Source of the DNA: Dermacentor variabilis
Lineage: Eukaryota > Arthropoda > Arachnida > Ixodida > Ixodidae
Direction: 5' to 3'
Length of the DNA: 64,000 bases
NCBI RefSeq assembly: GCF_050947875.1
Contig: NC_134574.1
Location: 153,910,051 to 153,974,050 of the forward strand
Below the pieces are notes generated by a model. That model was not told the origin of the DNA and did not search any database. It saw only the letters and a program-made list of their open reading frames with translations. Positions within the stretch are counted from its first letter, which is position 1; every line of letters starts with the position of its first letter. Position numbers and translations under genes: made by a program. This document shows positions 21,219 through 31,378 of the stretch, piece after piece.

Positions 21219-21560
21219 TAGGTATGCGGCGTTCATTTCACCAATGGGAACATTCGTCCTAAAGTGTTGAGTTTTGGTTTGAAGAACGCGCCATACTGTT
21301 TTTCAAGCCTCATGGATAAAGTGTTGCGGGGACAGCAAGAATTCGCTTTACCGTATCTAGACGACGTAGCGATATTCTCCGCATCCTGGTCTGAGCATAT
21401 GGCACACTTGCGGGCAGTGCTAACCCGCCTGCGCGAAGCGGGCTTGACAGTCAAGGCTCCTAAGTGCCAGTTAGCACAGGCCGAGGTTGTCTACCCTCGG
21501 TCACGTGATTGGTCAGGGTCGTCGCCGCCCTCTGAAATAAAGTGGCCGCTGTGCGAGACT
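21182..21560 (+). pseudogene. RT central part, frameshifted
   Basis: Reading frame changes occur between the LDL motif (about 21176) and the SFGLKNAP motif (about 21269), and again around 21490-21545. Between them lies an intact segment with SFGLKNAPYCFS and the catalytic YLDD box at 21354-21365. Clustering of the indels in under 400 bp, against an intact 1166-codon frame upstream, is striking and could be real decay or local assembly error. Confidence 0.8.
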
Positions 21561-22159
21561 TTCCGCAACCGCGCACCAAGACCGATATTCGGTCGTTCTT
21601 GGGTGTCGCCGGCTACTATCAGAGGTACATCCCTAGGTACTCTGATATCGCGGCTCCCCTGACGGATGCTCTAAGAAAGACAGAGCCTCAAACAGTCGTC
21701 TGGGACGAGACAAAGGAAAGAGCTTTTAGCGCCCTAAAGAGTGCCCTAACAAGCCAGCCTGTGCTACGATCGCCAGACTATACAACAGGGTTCATTGTTC
21801 AGTGCGATGCTAGTGAGCGAGGCATGGGCGTTGTACTGTGCCAACGGGAAAATGGAGAAGTAGAACACCCCGTCCTGTATGCTAGTCGTAAGCTGACCAG
21901 TCGTGAGCAGGCGTATAGCGCCACCGAGAAAGAGTGTGCGTGTCTCGTGTGGGCCGTTCAGAAATTGTCATGCTATCTAGCCGGCTCGAGGTTTATCATT
22001 GAGACGGATCACTGCCCTCTCCAATGGCTGCAGACCATCTCTCCCAAAAATGGCCGCCTCCTGCGCTGGAGCCTCGCTTTACAACAATATTCCTTTGAGG
22101 TGCGTTACAAAAAGGGGAGTCTCAACGGTAACGCCGATGGCTTAAGTCGAAGCCCCTAA
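21542..22159 (+). CDS. RT thumb/connection and RNase H domain of the LTR element
   Basis: 205 codons, ending in TAA at 22157-22159. The start is only the first start-like codon after a frameshift, not a true initiation site. TKTDIRSFLGVAGYYQRYIP is the usual RT connection. RNase H motifs follow: QCDAS (first acid), ATEKECACLVWA (glutamate), ETDHCPLQWL (second acid) and a NGNADGLSR end typical of Ty3/gypsy. No integrase follows. Confidence 0.88.
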   Translation: MAAVRDFPQPRTKTDIRSFLGVAGYYQRYIPRYSDIAAPLTDALRKTEPQTVVWDETKERAFSALKSALTSQPVLRSPDYTTGFIVQCDASERGMGVVLCQRENGEVEHPVLYASRKLTSREQAYSATEKECACLVWAVQKLSCYLAGSRFIIETDHCPLQWLQTISPKNGRLLRWSLALQQYSFEVRYKKGSLNGNADGLSRSP

Positions 22160-22645
22160 CGTAAGAATCAGCCTCAAAATTGTTTGTTACTGATGTTTTT
22201 CTTCCTGAGGCAGGATTTTTTTTTAACATATTGCTTTTGTTTAGTGTTTCAAAGTGATGATATGCTTTCTAGTGCAATTTTTCAATTTGTGGACGCGTTC
22301 TGAGTGATGCTAGACTACTGTAAGGAACTAGGCAGTGGTATAAAAAGGGGAAAGAGCCTGGCAGGGCTTAGTGAGGGTTGTGCCGTGCTTGCTGACTGAA
22401 CGGTTGAGTTTCAGCGTAGTTCTAACGCTTGCCGGGAACGAGAACAAAAATGTGAACTCTCCCGAAGTCACTTTGCAGTGTCCCGTGCGAACCTGAACGA
22501 GAGAACGAGGCCTTCTCTGTGCGCTGCGCTCAAGAAACGTCGAGGGACGCCCGACTTCGGTTATGAGCATCATCGAGCGACATCCCTCCGGACAGCGGAT
22601 GCAGTCCCCTGTCCATCGGGATCTCCTTTCCCCGGCGGGGCGGTC
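22160..22645 (+). other. 3' untranslated region of the LTR element with a second TATA box
   Basis: 486 bp between the RNase H stop and the 3' LTR. It contains TATAAAAAGG at 22339-22348 followed by about 300 bp of GC-balanced sequence. No long purine tract precedes the LTR; the last bases are CGGCGGGGCGGTC. Such a TATA plus leader-like stretch resembles part of an LTR of a different type, which is an inference. Confidence 0.5.
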
Positions 22646-23326
22646 TGTTGCGTTTCGCCTGCGACACGTGGTTTTGCCGGCGCGACTGCGGCGGGGCGGC
22701 AGACATTTTGGCCCGATCGTCGTCGCCGCAACGCTCCCCGCCAGGTGTTTCCAGGCGCGACTGCGGCGATGCGACCGCAAAGGATCACCCTCTCCTTCCA
22801 GTCATTGTGCCCGAACCAGGCGATGCGAAAGCAGGGATCACCCTCTCATTACAGTCATTGTGCCCGACCGGCAGCGCTACGACAGTGTGCTACGACATTG
22901 TGCTACGACAGCGCTACGACAGTGTGCTACGACATTGTGCTACGACATTGTGCTACGACAGCGCTACGACATTGTACATTCACGTGCTCGTCTATTGAGG
23001 GGTTCCTTCTTGCCCTCAACTGCGAGAGTATAAAAACAGCTGCCCCCGGACGCCAAAAAGAGGGCTCCGATTTCTTCTGTAGAGTAAAGTGCTCTCCCGT
23101 CTCTCTACTTCGGTCAACCTGACCGCCAACTCTTTGCGATGTAAAAATAAACAAGTTGTTTTGTTGTTACCAGTCGACTCATGCTTTGCCGGGACCTTCG
23201 GATGCTTCCAGTTGTACCCCAGGCCGCCAGGCCAACGCTACCCTTGGGGCTTGCGACCCAGGTACAACCACGGGCGTCAGCGCCGAGTTCCTCCCAACCG
23301 ATCGCGCCAGCGGTGCGATCAAAACA
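22646..23326 (+). repeat. 3' LTR
   Basis: 681 bp, starts TGTTGCG and ends AAAACA, followed directly by the GGAG target duplication. It is nearly identical to the 5' LTR up to 23290, then diverged over the last 36 bp although short matches (CCAACCGAT, CGGTG, GATC) remain. TATA at 23029 and AATAAA at 23146. Confidence 0.87.
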
Positions 23327-23330
23327 GGAG
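23327..23330 (+). repeat. Target-site duplication GGAG, right
   Basis: Matches 16682-16685. A four-base match has a 1 in 256 chance of being random, so the support is moderate. Confidence 0.68.
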
Positions 23331-24232
23331 TCCTCGTCGCAGCTGTCCTCGTATGAGCGGTCAAAGGAAGCTGTCCACAATGTGGACGAGAGCTGGAACA
23401 ACGCGGCGAATGTTGCGCGATGTTACTGCTATATTACAGCGCATACTACACAGTGCCAATAAGGCGTCAAAACCGCGAACCACACGCACTCACTCGGATT
23501 GCGCTGCGGATCATCGGCGGACGTATTCGCGGAATGAGATGCGTGCAGCTGCCGAGAGGAGAAGGCAACCCGAGAGTCGTTCGTGCTGCTCATCGCGCAA
23601 GCGCGAAGCGGCCGCTGTCGCCGAGGGCACACCCGGTCCGCTTCCTCGAAGCTCGGTGAACTTGTAGAGTGCGCCTTCGGTTTGATTTCGGGGGGGTCAT
23701 CGTTTCCCAAACGACGAAATATCGACGGCAGAGAGAACTTGCGGTGCGCCTATACACCACGTAGCCATCTTCGGAATAGGCCCGTAGATGCGACGAGTGA
23801 TAAGACGAAGCGTAAAGAAAAAAAAGAAAAAGAAGGGGAAAAATGTGGCCGTTACATTAATCACGCCTCGACGGCGTGATAGACATCTATGGATGCCACG
23901 CCGTCGGCATTCGGGCTTCCACGCCGCTGATTTCGAGACATCCTGCCGTCGCGAATAGGAAATAAAAAAAAAAAAGGGGGGGGGGGGCTGGAGGGCAAAC
24001 GCTGAAGTTTTATCGATGACCATACGCAGACGGAGGCACAGAGCCTACAGACAGAGTTCCTAGCTCGGTCAAGACTAATCATTACGCAGAATACAACAGA
24101 CGATAAGCTGGAACTTGTACGTCACGATTAAGGAAACAGACGCAGCCGAGTGTGAGCCGCGGCTTATCGGCGGGAGGCAGCCCCAACGAAAAACTGCAAT
24201 GGCTATGTCGGCGGCGAGGAAGGGGATAGAAC

Positions 24233-24234
<2 letters not shown>
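23331..24234. other. Unassigned tract
   Basis: Contains a small hairpin ATCACGCC...GGCGTGAT at about 23859-23879 and an A11-G12 run at 23966-23989. No gene or element recognised. Confidence 0.4.

Positions 24235-24277
<43 letters not shown>
24235..24277. repeat. (GA)n microsatellite
   Basis: About 21 GA units. The flanks do not show the LINE 3'-end signature of the (GA)n-linked copies. Confidence 0.95.
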
Positions 24278-24279
<2 letters not shown>

Positions 24280-24587
24280 CGAGCCAAGCTCCTCCTGTAT
24301 CCGCGTGCCGGAAGTTGGCGGAAGCCTGGGAGTCGCCGTTACCGATGCATGACATCCGGCAAAGTTGTCGCGGGAGTCCCCCCACCTCCCGGAAGAAACG
24401 CGAACACTTCTCGTAGGAAGTGGGGTTGCGACTACGCGGAAACGCGACTGGTAGTTTTGTAACGCCGCCCTCTCCAAAAAGGAATCGTTAGCCGGCCTTG
24501 TCGGTATCACGGACGCGGAGTTGCTATCCCTGACAAATTCATCAAATTCTTGCCACCGTTGTCTAATTCGCTTTCTCGTCAACTCTG

Positions 24588-25912
24588 CCGCGTTTACATG
24601 AATGCGACAGTGGCGCGTCGCATCGCTTTTCTAGCGCGTCGCAAACGCGCCAGTAATGCGCCAGGAGAAGGGTTGATTGAAACGGTTAAGTCGACTCGCG
24701 CGGTGGCGGTGCACGTATAAACGCCGGCATATCGATTCGAGCGATAGAGGGGGAGACGGCTGCCGGCCTGCTCCCCGTGTAAACGCTCTTACATATGGTA
24801 TTCGCGCGTTGCACTATTATGTTTGGGGTCGGGCATGAAATAGATGGTAGCTGGCCCATGCCGTCCTCCAACTTATTCACGCTGAGGACGTTGTTGAAAG
24901 GAGGGACTTGTTCTAATGGAGAACGAGCAATGTGGGATTTATTTACAGTACCTACATGAGAACGTTACAGTTCATCACTCTAGCATGACTGAAAGAGGAA
25001 TGCACACTGAGGAGCCGCCGACGGCTCCTTAAATACACTCTGTCCTCCCTATATTCCTAGGTGAGGGAAAACGGCCGTTGGACCAAACGGGGCGCCCAAA
25101 AGCATCGCAGCCGGCCCTCCTTTGAGGGGAAAGGTTTACGCACTCACTTCCACATAGGTTGTACTGACCACGCGAAGGTGAGTGCGCTCTCGCAGACAGG
25201 GTGCCTGACCCGAGCAGGCGCCTCTTTATACCAGAGTCGACGCCGCAGACAATGGCCGCCGCGTCTGTCCATTGATCGACGACTTCTAAGCTGCGTCAGA
25301 CGGCACCGCCAAATATCTTCCAGGAGCTCCCCTGCCAGACCACGAAGGCGGCGGGGACTCCACTAACAATACTTGCTCCGCCGACCCCGTCCAGACATCC
25401 CGGTGCCGTATCCCCCCGTTGACGCGGCTCATTCTGGTCTTCACAAAGCAGGTTGTCGCCGCGGCAGACATCGTGGCGCCTTTCCGTTGGTCGCTTCCCG
25501 GAAGATCGCCAGCCCTCGCCTGTCAAACGTAACAGCGCAAAGAAATGCGATATTACGCTTCCGTCGCATGCTAAGCGCGCGTTTGCGCGAATACGACGGC
25601 GTTTACACGTGGCGCATGCCGCGCGAAGCGAGCCGGAACCTGCGCGTTTCCGGCGACTTGCATTCCGCCGGTGAAGTGGAGGACAGAGCACGCGCGGCGG
25701 CAGCCGTCTCCCTCCCTTCAATGCGACACGCCAGCGCTCAACACGCACCGCGACAGACGACTTTTACCCCGTCTCGAACTATCAGCCGTGGCTCTCCTGT
25801 CGAGTCGATGCGATTCGCGCCCTGCCCAGCGCATTACCACCGTTTACATGATTGAGCCGCGCTACAGAAATGCGACGCGACGCGACACATGTCGCATTCA
25901 CGTAAATGCCGC
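24588..25912. mobile_element. GC-rich TIR DNA element, interrupted by a solo LTR
   Basis: The ends are inverted copies of each other: 24588-24637 against the reverse complement of about 25860-25912. They share GCG-TTTAC-TGAATGCGACA, a GTCGCATC-like block and TTTCT-TAGCGCG. Removing the LTR at 24808-25534 and one GCGC leaves about 600 bp with no transposase frame, so it is a non-autonomous DNA transposon. Its internal block matches 13788-13890. Superfamily unknown. Confidence 0.6.
24808..25534 (-). mobile_element. Solo LTR, copy 1 (minus strand)
   Basis: On the minus strand it begins TGTTACG (25534) and shows LTR order: TATAAAG box at 25230-25224, AATAAA at 24943-24938, and an end near GGGTCGGGCAT reverse complemented. 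GCGC lies on both sides (24804-24807 and 25535-25538), a likely 4-bp target duplication. Large stretches match 30413-31024. No internal retrotransposon region adjoins, hence solo LTR. The exact left border is uncertain by about 12 bp. Confidence 0.6.
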
Positions 25913-25951
25913 TTCTGAATGCATCGCTCAGCCGGCGTAGGGGAAAAGAGA

Positions 25952-25967
25952 GGGGGGGGGGGGGGGA
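25952..25967. repeat. Poly-G run
   Basis: About 15 consecutive G, a possible G-quadruplex or assembly-fragile site. Confidence 0.8.
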
Positions 25968-26571
25968 GACGAAAATGACTCCAATCGGCATAGTTCTGTT
26001 CACCAGGATTTCGTATACGTGCCGAAAGACCTCGCCCCGGGATATATCACTCCCTCCCTTCTAAATATCGCGTCGAAACGCCGCGCGGAACGAGTACACG
26101 CGGGACGACGGCGGTAATAGTTGCACTTTGATTCAATAATTCTGTGCATCGTTGTGAAAGCAAGGACACGAGCTCAATCAGTCCCAAGGACGCCGGACTG
26201 AGTTATGCCGTGCGGTGCGTTCTCTCTGAAAGCAAACGCCGAGAGAATACGAGTGAATCGAACGCACAGCAAGTGGTAAGCGACAGATTATATCCAATAT
26301 GTAAATTCTGAGAATGCAACTGATACGTAAGTGCTAGTAGTATAGTATAATCATCACATAAAAAACTAGGTGAAATCAAAAAGTGCCGCAAAGCTGTGGA
26401 GAAACTGCACGTACCGTTGGCGTATAGAAGGGCAGGATATGTAACGCTTAGAACGTGTAAGCGGCGGTCCCGTACATTAGGCAGCGGTTAATTCATATAT
26501 AAATGAGGGAAAATGCAAACAGGGAGATAATCGGATGGAGCGGCGAAGGGAATAGATACGCCAACACAATG
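25968..26571. other. Unassigned tract
   Basis: Mixed sequence, nothing recognised on either strand. Confidence 0.4.
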
Positions 26572-27501
26572 TTATAGCGCTATAGACAGGACATCGATGA
26601 GAGCCCTACCGTATAAGAGGCTTATTTCGGACAACGACTGATGAACATGGTAAATCGTATCTGTTACAGTGGGAAAGCACACGCTTCCTCCGGTGCTGCA
26701 ACAAGGAGCGTCGTATGGAACCAGCGTTTCGGCAATCGGACTTCTCAGTTTTTCAAGGAGGTCTTCGTCTTCGCCCTTAGGGGTCGGAACGTTTTTGGCC
26801 ACAGCGACATTCCTTGTTTTGACCACTGCAGATCTTTTCAATTCTGCATCTTCCTGTGAACTTCTTTCTCTCTTGTTCAAATAAAACAGACGTTCACAGC
26901 CAGAGGGATGCTTGAAGTTATCTGCAGTGCCCAAAGAAGCAATGTCGCTGTAGCCAAAGTTTCGACGCCAAGGGGACCTGTTTTCGTCAGGGCAGCGACA
27001 AAACAGCAAACAAAACAAGCAGTGGTGTGCACCGCTTTGGGCGCCAACTGTCCCGACGAAGGCAAGGCCCCCTTGTCGTCGAAATGTTGGCTGCCCCCGT
27101 TCGACCCCTGAATCTGTCTTGTTGACCACCTTCGCTACGCTTATACACACACATTGGTGTGTGTATAGCGTCGTCTGCTTGCCACTCCCGGAAGTGTCGT
27201 CTGGTTGCCACTCCCGGAAGCAGACGACGCGCGTTGCCCGTGCGGGTCGCGTATAGGAGCGTTTGGCGTATATACACACACGCTGCACAGTTTTACGGCA
27301 CAATGAGCCGCCGCCAGACAGGCGCTCGCGAAACAGAAACTGCCGCGCGCCGAAAACGAATCGATGGGGGAAGAAAGCGTCACAAGGCCGGTATACACAC
27401 ACTCGCACAGCTCGCGCGCTCCCTCCTTCTCCCCAAGGCAACGCATAAAAGCGAAGGGTGCCCCGACGCCGTAATATGCGCGATAGGGGCGGCGAAAACA
27501 A
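26572..27501 (-). other. Long stop-free frame of doubtful coding status
   Basis: A 309-codon frame without stops, the longest outside recognised transposons. It opens with TTG and contains no ATG at all, and its N-terminal half includes a (GT)n-derived segment and an internal sequence repeat, all of which argue against a normal gene. The C-terminal half (about 26572-26890) has a more protein-like composition with an acidic GEDEDLLEKL stretch. No domain recognised. It might be a chance frame, a repeat or an exon lacking its start. Confidence 0.15.
27168..27229. repeat. Inverted repeat enclosing two direct repeats
   Basis: CGTCGTCTGCTT at 27168-27179 pairs with AAGCAGACGACG at 27218-27229. Inside, GCCACTCCCGGAAG occurs twice. 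It looks like a small foldback or a local duplication-inversion. Confidence 0.6.
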
Positions 27502-27699
27502 GGCTGCCCCGCTACGACCTTCACCCGGTGCCGGTTATTGCGACGGTCGCGCACAACTCCGCGCATGGCCGCGCAGGACGGACTTCGCAGAACCTCTCGC
27601 GTGCGAGCCGACTATAGCATCGTGGCGTCTTGGGAGCCAAGCGAGGCACACTGGAAGACGGACAAAGTGCTGTTGTCCTTCCCGACGTAATCTACGGTA

Positions 27700-28170
27700 G
27701 AATTAATGTGCAGTAGAATCTCGTTACGCCGAAACCTCGAGAGACCTGTTCCGACAAACAGGAGTTCTGTTTACTAAGAAAGGTGGCGCAGAGTTGCAGT
27801 ACAATATGACAAACAGCCCACTGACACTGTCTACGTATGCTGGCCATAATGGAGTGATTGCAGCAGCTATAGTTTGTCCCACATTTGAGCGTTTCGCTAT
27901 AGTTTCGGTTTCGAAGAGGCGACGTATCAAAATAAACACATGGCGTTTAGCGGCCGAATAACACGCGCTCGTGCAAGGGGAGTCCAAATTACCGCACGAC
28001 GCGCCGAAAGGCATCAGCATTTTCGGTTGTCTTTATTTTAGTCGTTCTATATGGTGGCGACTGACGGTGCCGCTGACGCTCGTCAAATCTGTACACGCTA
28101 TGCATTAAAATTCCATCAAATGTTTGCCTCCTTGAGTCATTACCACCGCCTGGATAGCACACAAGCGTTG

Positions 28171-28172
<2 letters not shown>
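27700..28172. other. Unassigned tract
   Basis: Unique-looking sequence leading into a (TA)n tract; no frame or repeat recognised. Confidence 0.4.

Positions 28173-28243
<71 letters not shown>
28173..28243. repeat. (TA)n microsatellite
   Basis: About 35 uninterrupted TA units. Confidence 0.97.
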
Positions 28244-28245
<2 letters not shown>

Positions 28246-29702
28246 CCGTCTTTAAAAATATTTCAAGGCTCTTTTTTCTAGGTTCCATTTACACAGTTCC
28301 GAATATTATCGTTCCGATTAACGAAAGTTCTTTTTTTTTTTTGCATTACTCAATTATACAAAGCAACCAACTTAGAGGCTGTTGTCCCGTTCATAAGCGG
28401 TACTTCCGTTCAAGCGAGTTCCCGTTCAAGCGATTCACCGAGATTTGCACTTACAATCAACGATGTGGCCCGAATTTCACCTTTCCTTCGGGACTGCGGC
28501 AGTATACGGGTGCGGTTCCGCTAACGTATACTGGTGCGCCCTGCTTTGGCCACAGTATAGATGATACCGGCATGTAGTGCAACGCTAATACGTTAACATC
28601 CACTGCACTGGCAGTTAATAGTGTATTATAGTACTAACGTAAATGAACAGCTGTGTACTGGTGTAGGTGCCGTTACTATAATTTTACTGCGTTGGTGTAC
28701 TTACTGCCACAGGACATGTTCAGCACGCATCAGCCCGAATAAGTGACAGAAAGAGAGGAAGAAAAGAGTTTGGGGTCGGTTCTCGAAACAACCTTGCACT
28801 GCAAGGCGAGGTTGGACCTCGCACCGAGTACACGTTCCTCGGAGCCAGATGCACGAAAGCGGATCGGACCGTTTCGAGGATGACGAGTCGCAGACGGCGG
28901 TGTCAGAGGAAGAAAAAAACAAAACAGAAAAAGAAAGAAGGAGAGAAAGGAAAAAGAAAGCAAGAGGCTGGGCTCGGCAAAAGATACGGCACCTCAGGCT
29001 CGCGTGGCTGGGATTATTTGGCCACGGCGTGTTAACTGAGCCATGTATAGGTCTTCGACCTGCATTGCATCACTTTCCTGATGCAGCAAGCTATAAGGCG
29101 AAGCAGAACGGCGATTTCTCCTTCATCTTACGAAGAGGCGGGCTTGCACATGTTTTTTTTTTTTTTTTATCGGTACATAACCGCCACTCTCTGCCTTCAG
29201 TAATGGCAATATGTCTTACGTAACGGTCGTCACCGCAATCAGCCTATATTTATGTCCACTGCAGTGTGATCGGGCCGCCCCTCCCACTGAAATCCAATTA
29301 CCCCTGTCTTGCGCAAGTTGACACATATACGCCTGATAATTTACTCATTTCGTCACACCTCTTATTTCTCCGCCGTCTTCGATTGCGCTTCGATCCCTTC
29401 CTCTGGCACCCATTATTTTGCTCTAATAAATACTCGGCAATTTGGCACAAATGTAATGCGATACCTTGAGTTCACATCAATCGGGGTAAAATCTACAAGA
29501 GCCAACAATACGTAACTGCGGCACCCAGGGGCCGTGTTACGTCATATTTTCATAACGTCGACGTTACATTCGGGTCTAACAAAAAAAAATATTATAATAA
29601 TAGCCAGCACATTCAAACTCACGCGGCTCCCGCTGTTATTCACGGTGAAGAGCACCGCTTACATAAATAAATGTGAAAATTGGCAGCTCTACAACTTTCG
29701 TG
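28244..29702. other. Unassigned tract
   Basis: T runs near 28331 and 29152 and an A run at 29580. No gene or element recognised before the SINE target site. Confidence 0.4.
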
Positions 29703-29715
29703 AAGCTGTTTACTT
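29703..29715 (+). repeat. SINE target-site duplication, left
   Basis: AAGCTGTTTACTT, repeated exactly at 29952-29964. Confidence 0.9.
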
Positions 29716-29951
29716 TACCCGCCGTGGTTGCTCAGTGGCTATGGTGTTGGGCTGCTGAGCACGAGGTCGCGGGATCGAATCCCGGCCACGGCGGCCGCAT
29801 TTCGATGGGGGCGAAATGCGAAAACACCCGTGTGCTTAGATTTACGTGCACGTTAAAGAACCCCAGGTGGCCGAAATTTTCGGAGTCCTCCACTACGGCG
29901 TGCCTCAGAATCAGAAAGTGGTTTTGGCACGTAAAACCCCTGAATTAATTA
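29716..29951 (+). mobile_element. Full-length Ruka-like tRNA-derived SINE
   Basis: The 5' head resembles a tRNA with an A box (TGGTTGCTCAGTGG at about 29725) and a B box (GGATCGAATCC at 29772-29782), the internal RNA polymerase III promoter. The body continues with GGGGGCGAAATGCGAAAACA, TTTACGTGCACGTTAAAGAA, CCCCAGGTGGCCGAAATTTT and GTTTTGGCACGTAAAACCCC, ending in an AT-rich tail. It is flanked by a perfect 13-bp target duplication, as expected for LINE-mediated insertion. I recognise it as the Ruka type described from Rhipicephalus appendiculatus. Three partial relatives lie at 4196, 33385 and 63818, all on the minus strand. Confidence 0.9.
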
Positions 29952-29964
29952 AAGCTGTTTACTT
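29952..29964 (+). repeat. SINE target-site duplication, right
   Basis: AAGCTGTTTACTT, identical to 29703-29715. Confidence 0.9.
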
Positions 29965-30412
29965 AAATGCTACAAAATTTTTCATCATCTTGTGCAACGC
30001 GTTTTTCAGCGTAGCGATTACATACGCGTGCCTGCGCGACTAATCAGCAGGATGCCCAGGAAAACCCCCGCCACGCGAATCACGTGATCGATCCACGCGA
30101 CCGCGGGCTATATATACACACACACACACTGCATGCGGCACCAGTCCCAGCTTTCTTTACGCCCCACCTGCGGTATCAGCCCGGTTTGCTTACTATGCAT
30201 GTATTGTTGCACTATCTCACGCAGGACTGGGATCCACCCCCCACTCTCTCACTCACACACACAAACACACACCCGCCACCTCACTCAGCGAGAAACGGAA
30301 AGAGCCATCGACGCGAGCGAAACCACGGGAAAGAAAACGTCGAAAGCTTGGTTTTATAAAGCAATTGTTCTCTTGAAGGCGTACATTTGCTACGTGAGGA
30401 CACCGATTCATG

Positions 30413-31024
30413 TTGTAATAGTTGGAGTCGGGCATGAAACAGATGGTAGCTGGCCCATGCCGTCGTCCAAGTTATCCACGCTGAGGACGTTGTTGAAGGG
30501 AGAGACGTGTTTCTCATCCAGAACGAGGAATATGGGATTTATTTACAGTATCACATGAGAACGTTAAGGTTCATCAGTCTAACATGACTGAAAGAGGAAT
30601 GCACTGACCGCGCCGAGGTGAGTGGGTTCTCGCAGACACGGTGCTAGACCCGAGCAGGCGCCCTCTTTATCCCAGAGTCGACTCCGCAGACAGTATAGCC
30701 GCCGCGTCTGTCCATTGACTGACGACTTTTAAGAGCCGTGAAGGCGGCGCCGCAAGACACCTCCTTCCAGGAGCTCCCCCGCTCCAAACAAACCGTGAAG
30801 GAGGCGGCGACTCCACTAACAATACATGGTCCGCCGACTGCGTCCAGACCTACCGGCGCCGCCCGCGATGCGAGTCGACTTTACAATGCGAGTCGCCGCC
30901 GCAGACATGCCGGCGCCAACGGGCTGTTGACTCGGCGGTCGCTTCCCCGTAGATCGTCAGCCCCGCAGCTGCGGTGGGCTGGGAGAATCTTGTAGGTCGG
31001 TGCCTCTACAGGACGTTCGTAACA
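30413..31024 (-). mobile_element. Solo LTR, copy 2 (minus strand)
   Basis: Minus-strand start TGTTACGAACG at 31024 and end CAACA at 30413 give TG...CA termini. It shares long blocks with 24808-25534, including GTCGGGCATGAAA, GGTAGCTGGCCCATGCCG, CTGAGGACGTTGTTGAA and GACTCCACTAACAATAC. AATAAA lies at 30543-30538; the TATA position has become GATAAAG. No matching target duplication is visible, so the borders or the insertion history are less certain. Confidence 0.55.
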
Positions 31025-31378
31025 ACGTGCTGCGTAACGTCTGCTGTAGAAGTACTGAAAGTTGGGCAAGTTTTGGTACGTAGCTATATTCATTATACGG
31101 AACTGCAGCGTGCGCAACAAACGATCCCACAAAAGGCTTCCTGTGCATTTTCCTCTGCCTTGTGTCTCGTGTGTTGCTTCGTAATTTTGTTTGTTTGGTA
31201 ATGAATACCGTCTGTTGCTTCCCCGTCCGATTCCGTACAGATCAGAGTCGGCCGCGCGAGCCCACATGTAGGGGAAGTACAGGTGGGAGAGGCAACACAC
31301 AAGTCGATTCGTTATACAGGCGCATCGTAAAATCATTTGCACCCTTCGCAACGAGAATAGGGTGTAGATTGGTCTACG
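31025..31378. other. Unassigned tract
   Basis: Mixed sequence between the solo LTR and the MITE. Nothing recognised. Confidence 0.4.

Larger units (their letters stand above)
16686..23326 (+). mobile_element. Ty3/gypsy-like LTR retrotransposon with integrase upstream of RT (Gmr1-like order)
   Basis: The element is 6.64 kb, bounded by direct LTRs and a 4-bp target duplication. Domain order read from the translation is Gag, CCHC knuckle, aspartic protease, integrase (HHCC, DDE), GPY/F-like module, RT, RNase H. RT and RNase H resemble Ty3/gypsy, and nothing resembling integrase follows RNase H, where only ~490 bp remain before the 3' LTR. Established knowledge: this copia-like order within gypsy defines the Gmr1-like lineage. 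The frame is intact from Gag to the first RT motif, then broken at several points between 21180 and 21560, so this copy is probably not autonomous. The LTRs differ at four positions over 645 bp, indicating a fairly recent insertion. Confidence 0.9.

Noticed and set aside
29725..29790. Possible functional tRNA gene in the Ruka head
   Set aside because: The head is part of a SINE with target duplications; the tRNA fold is incomplete.
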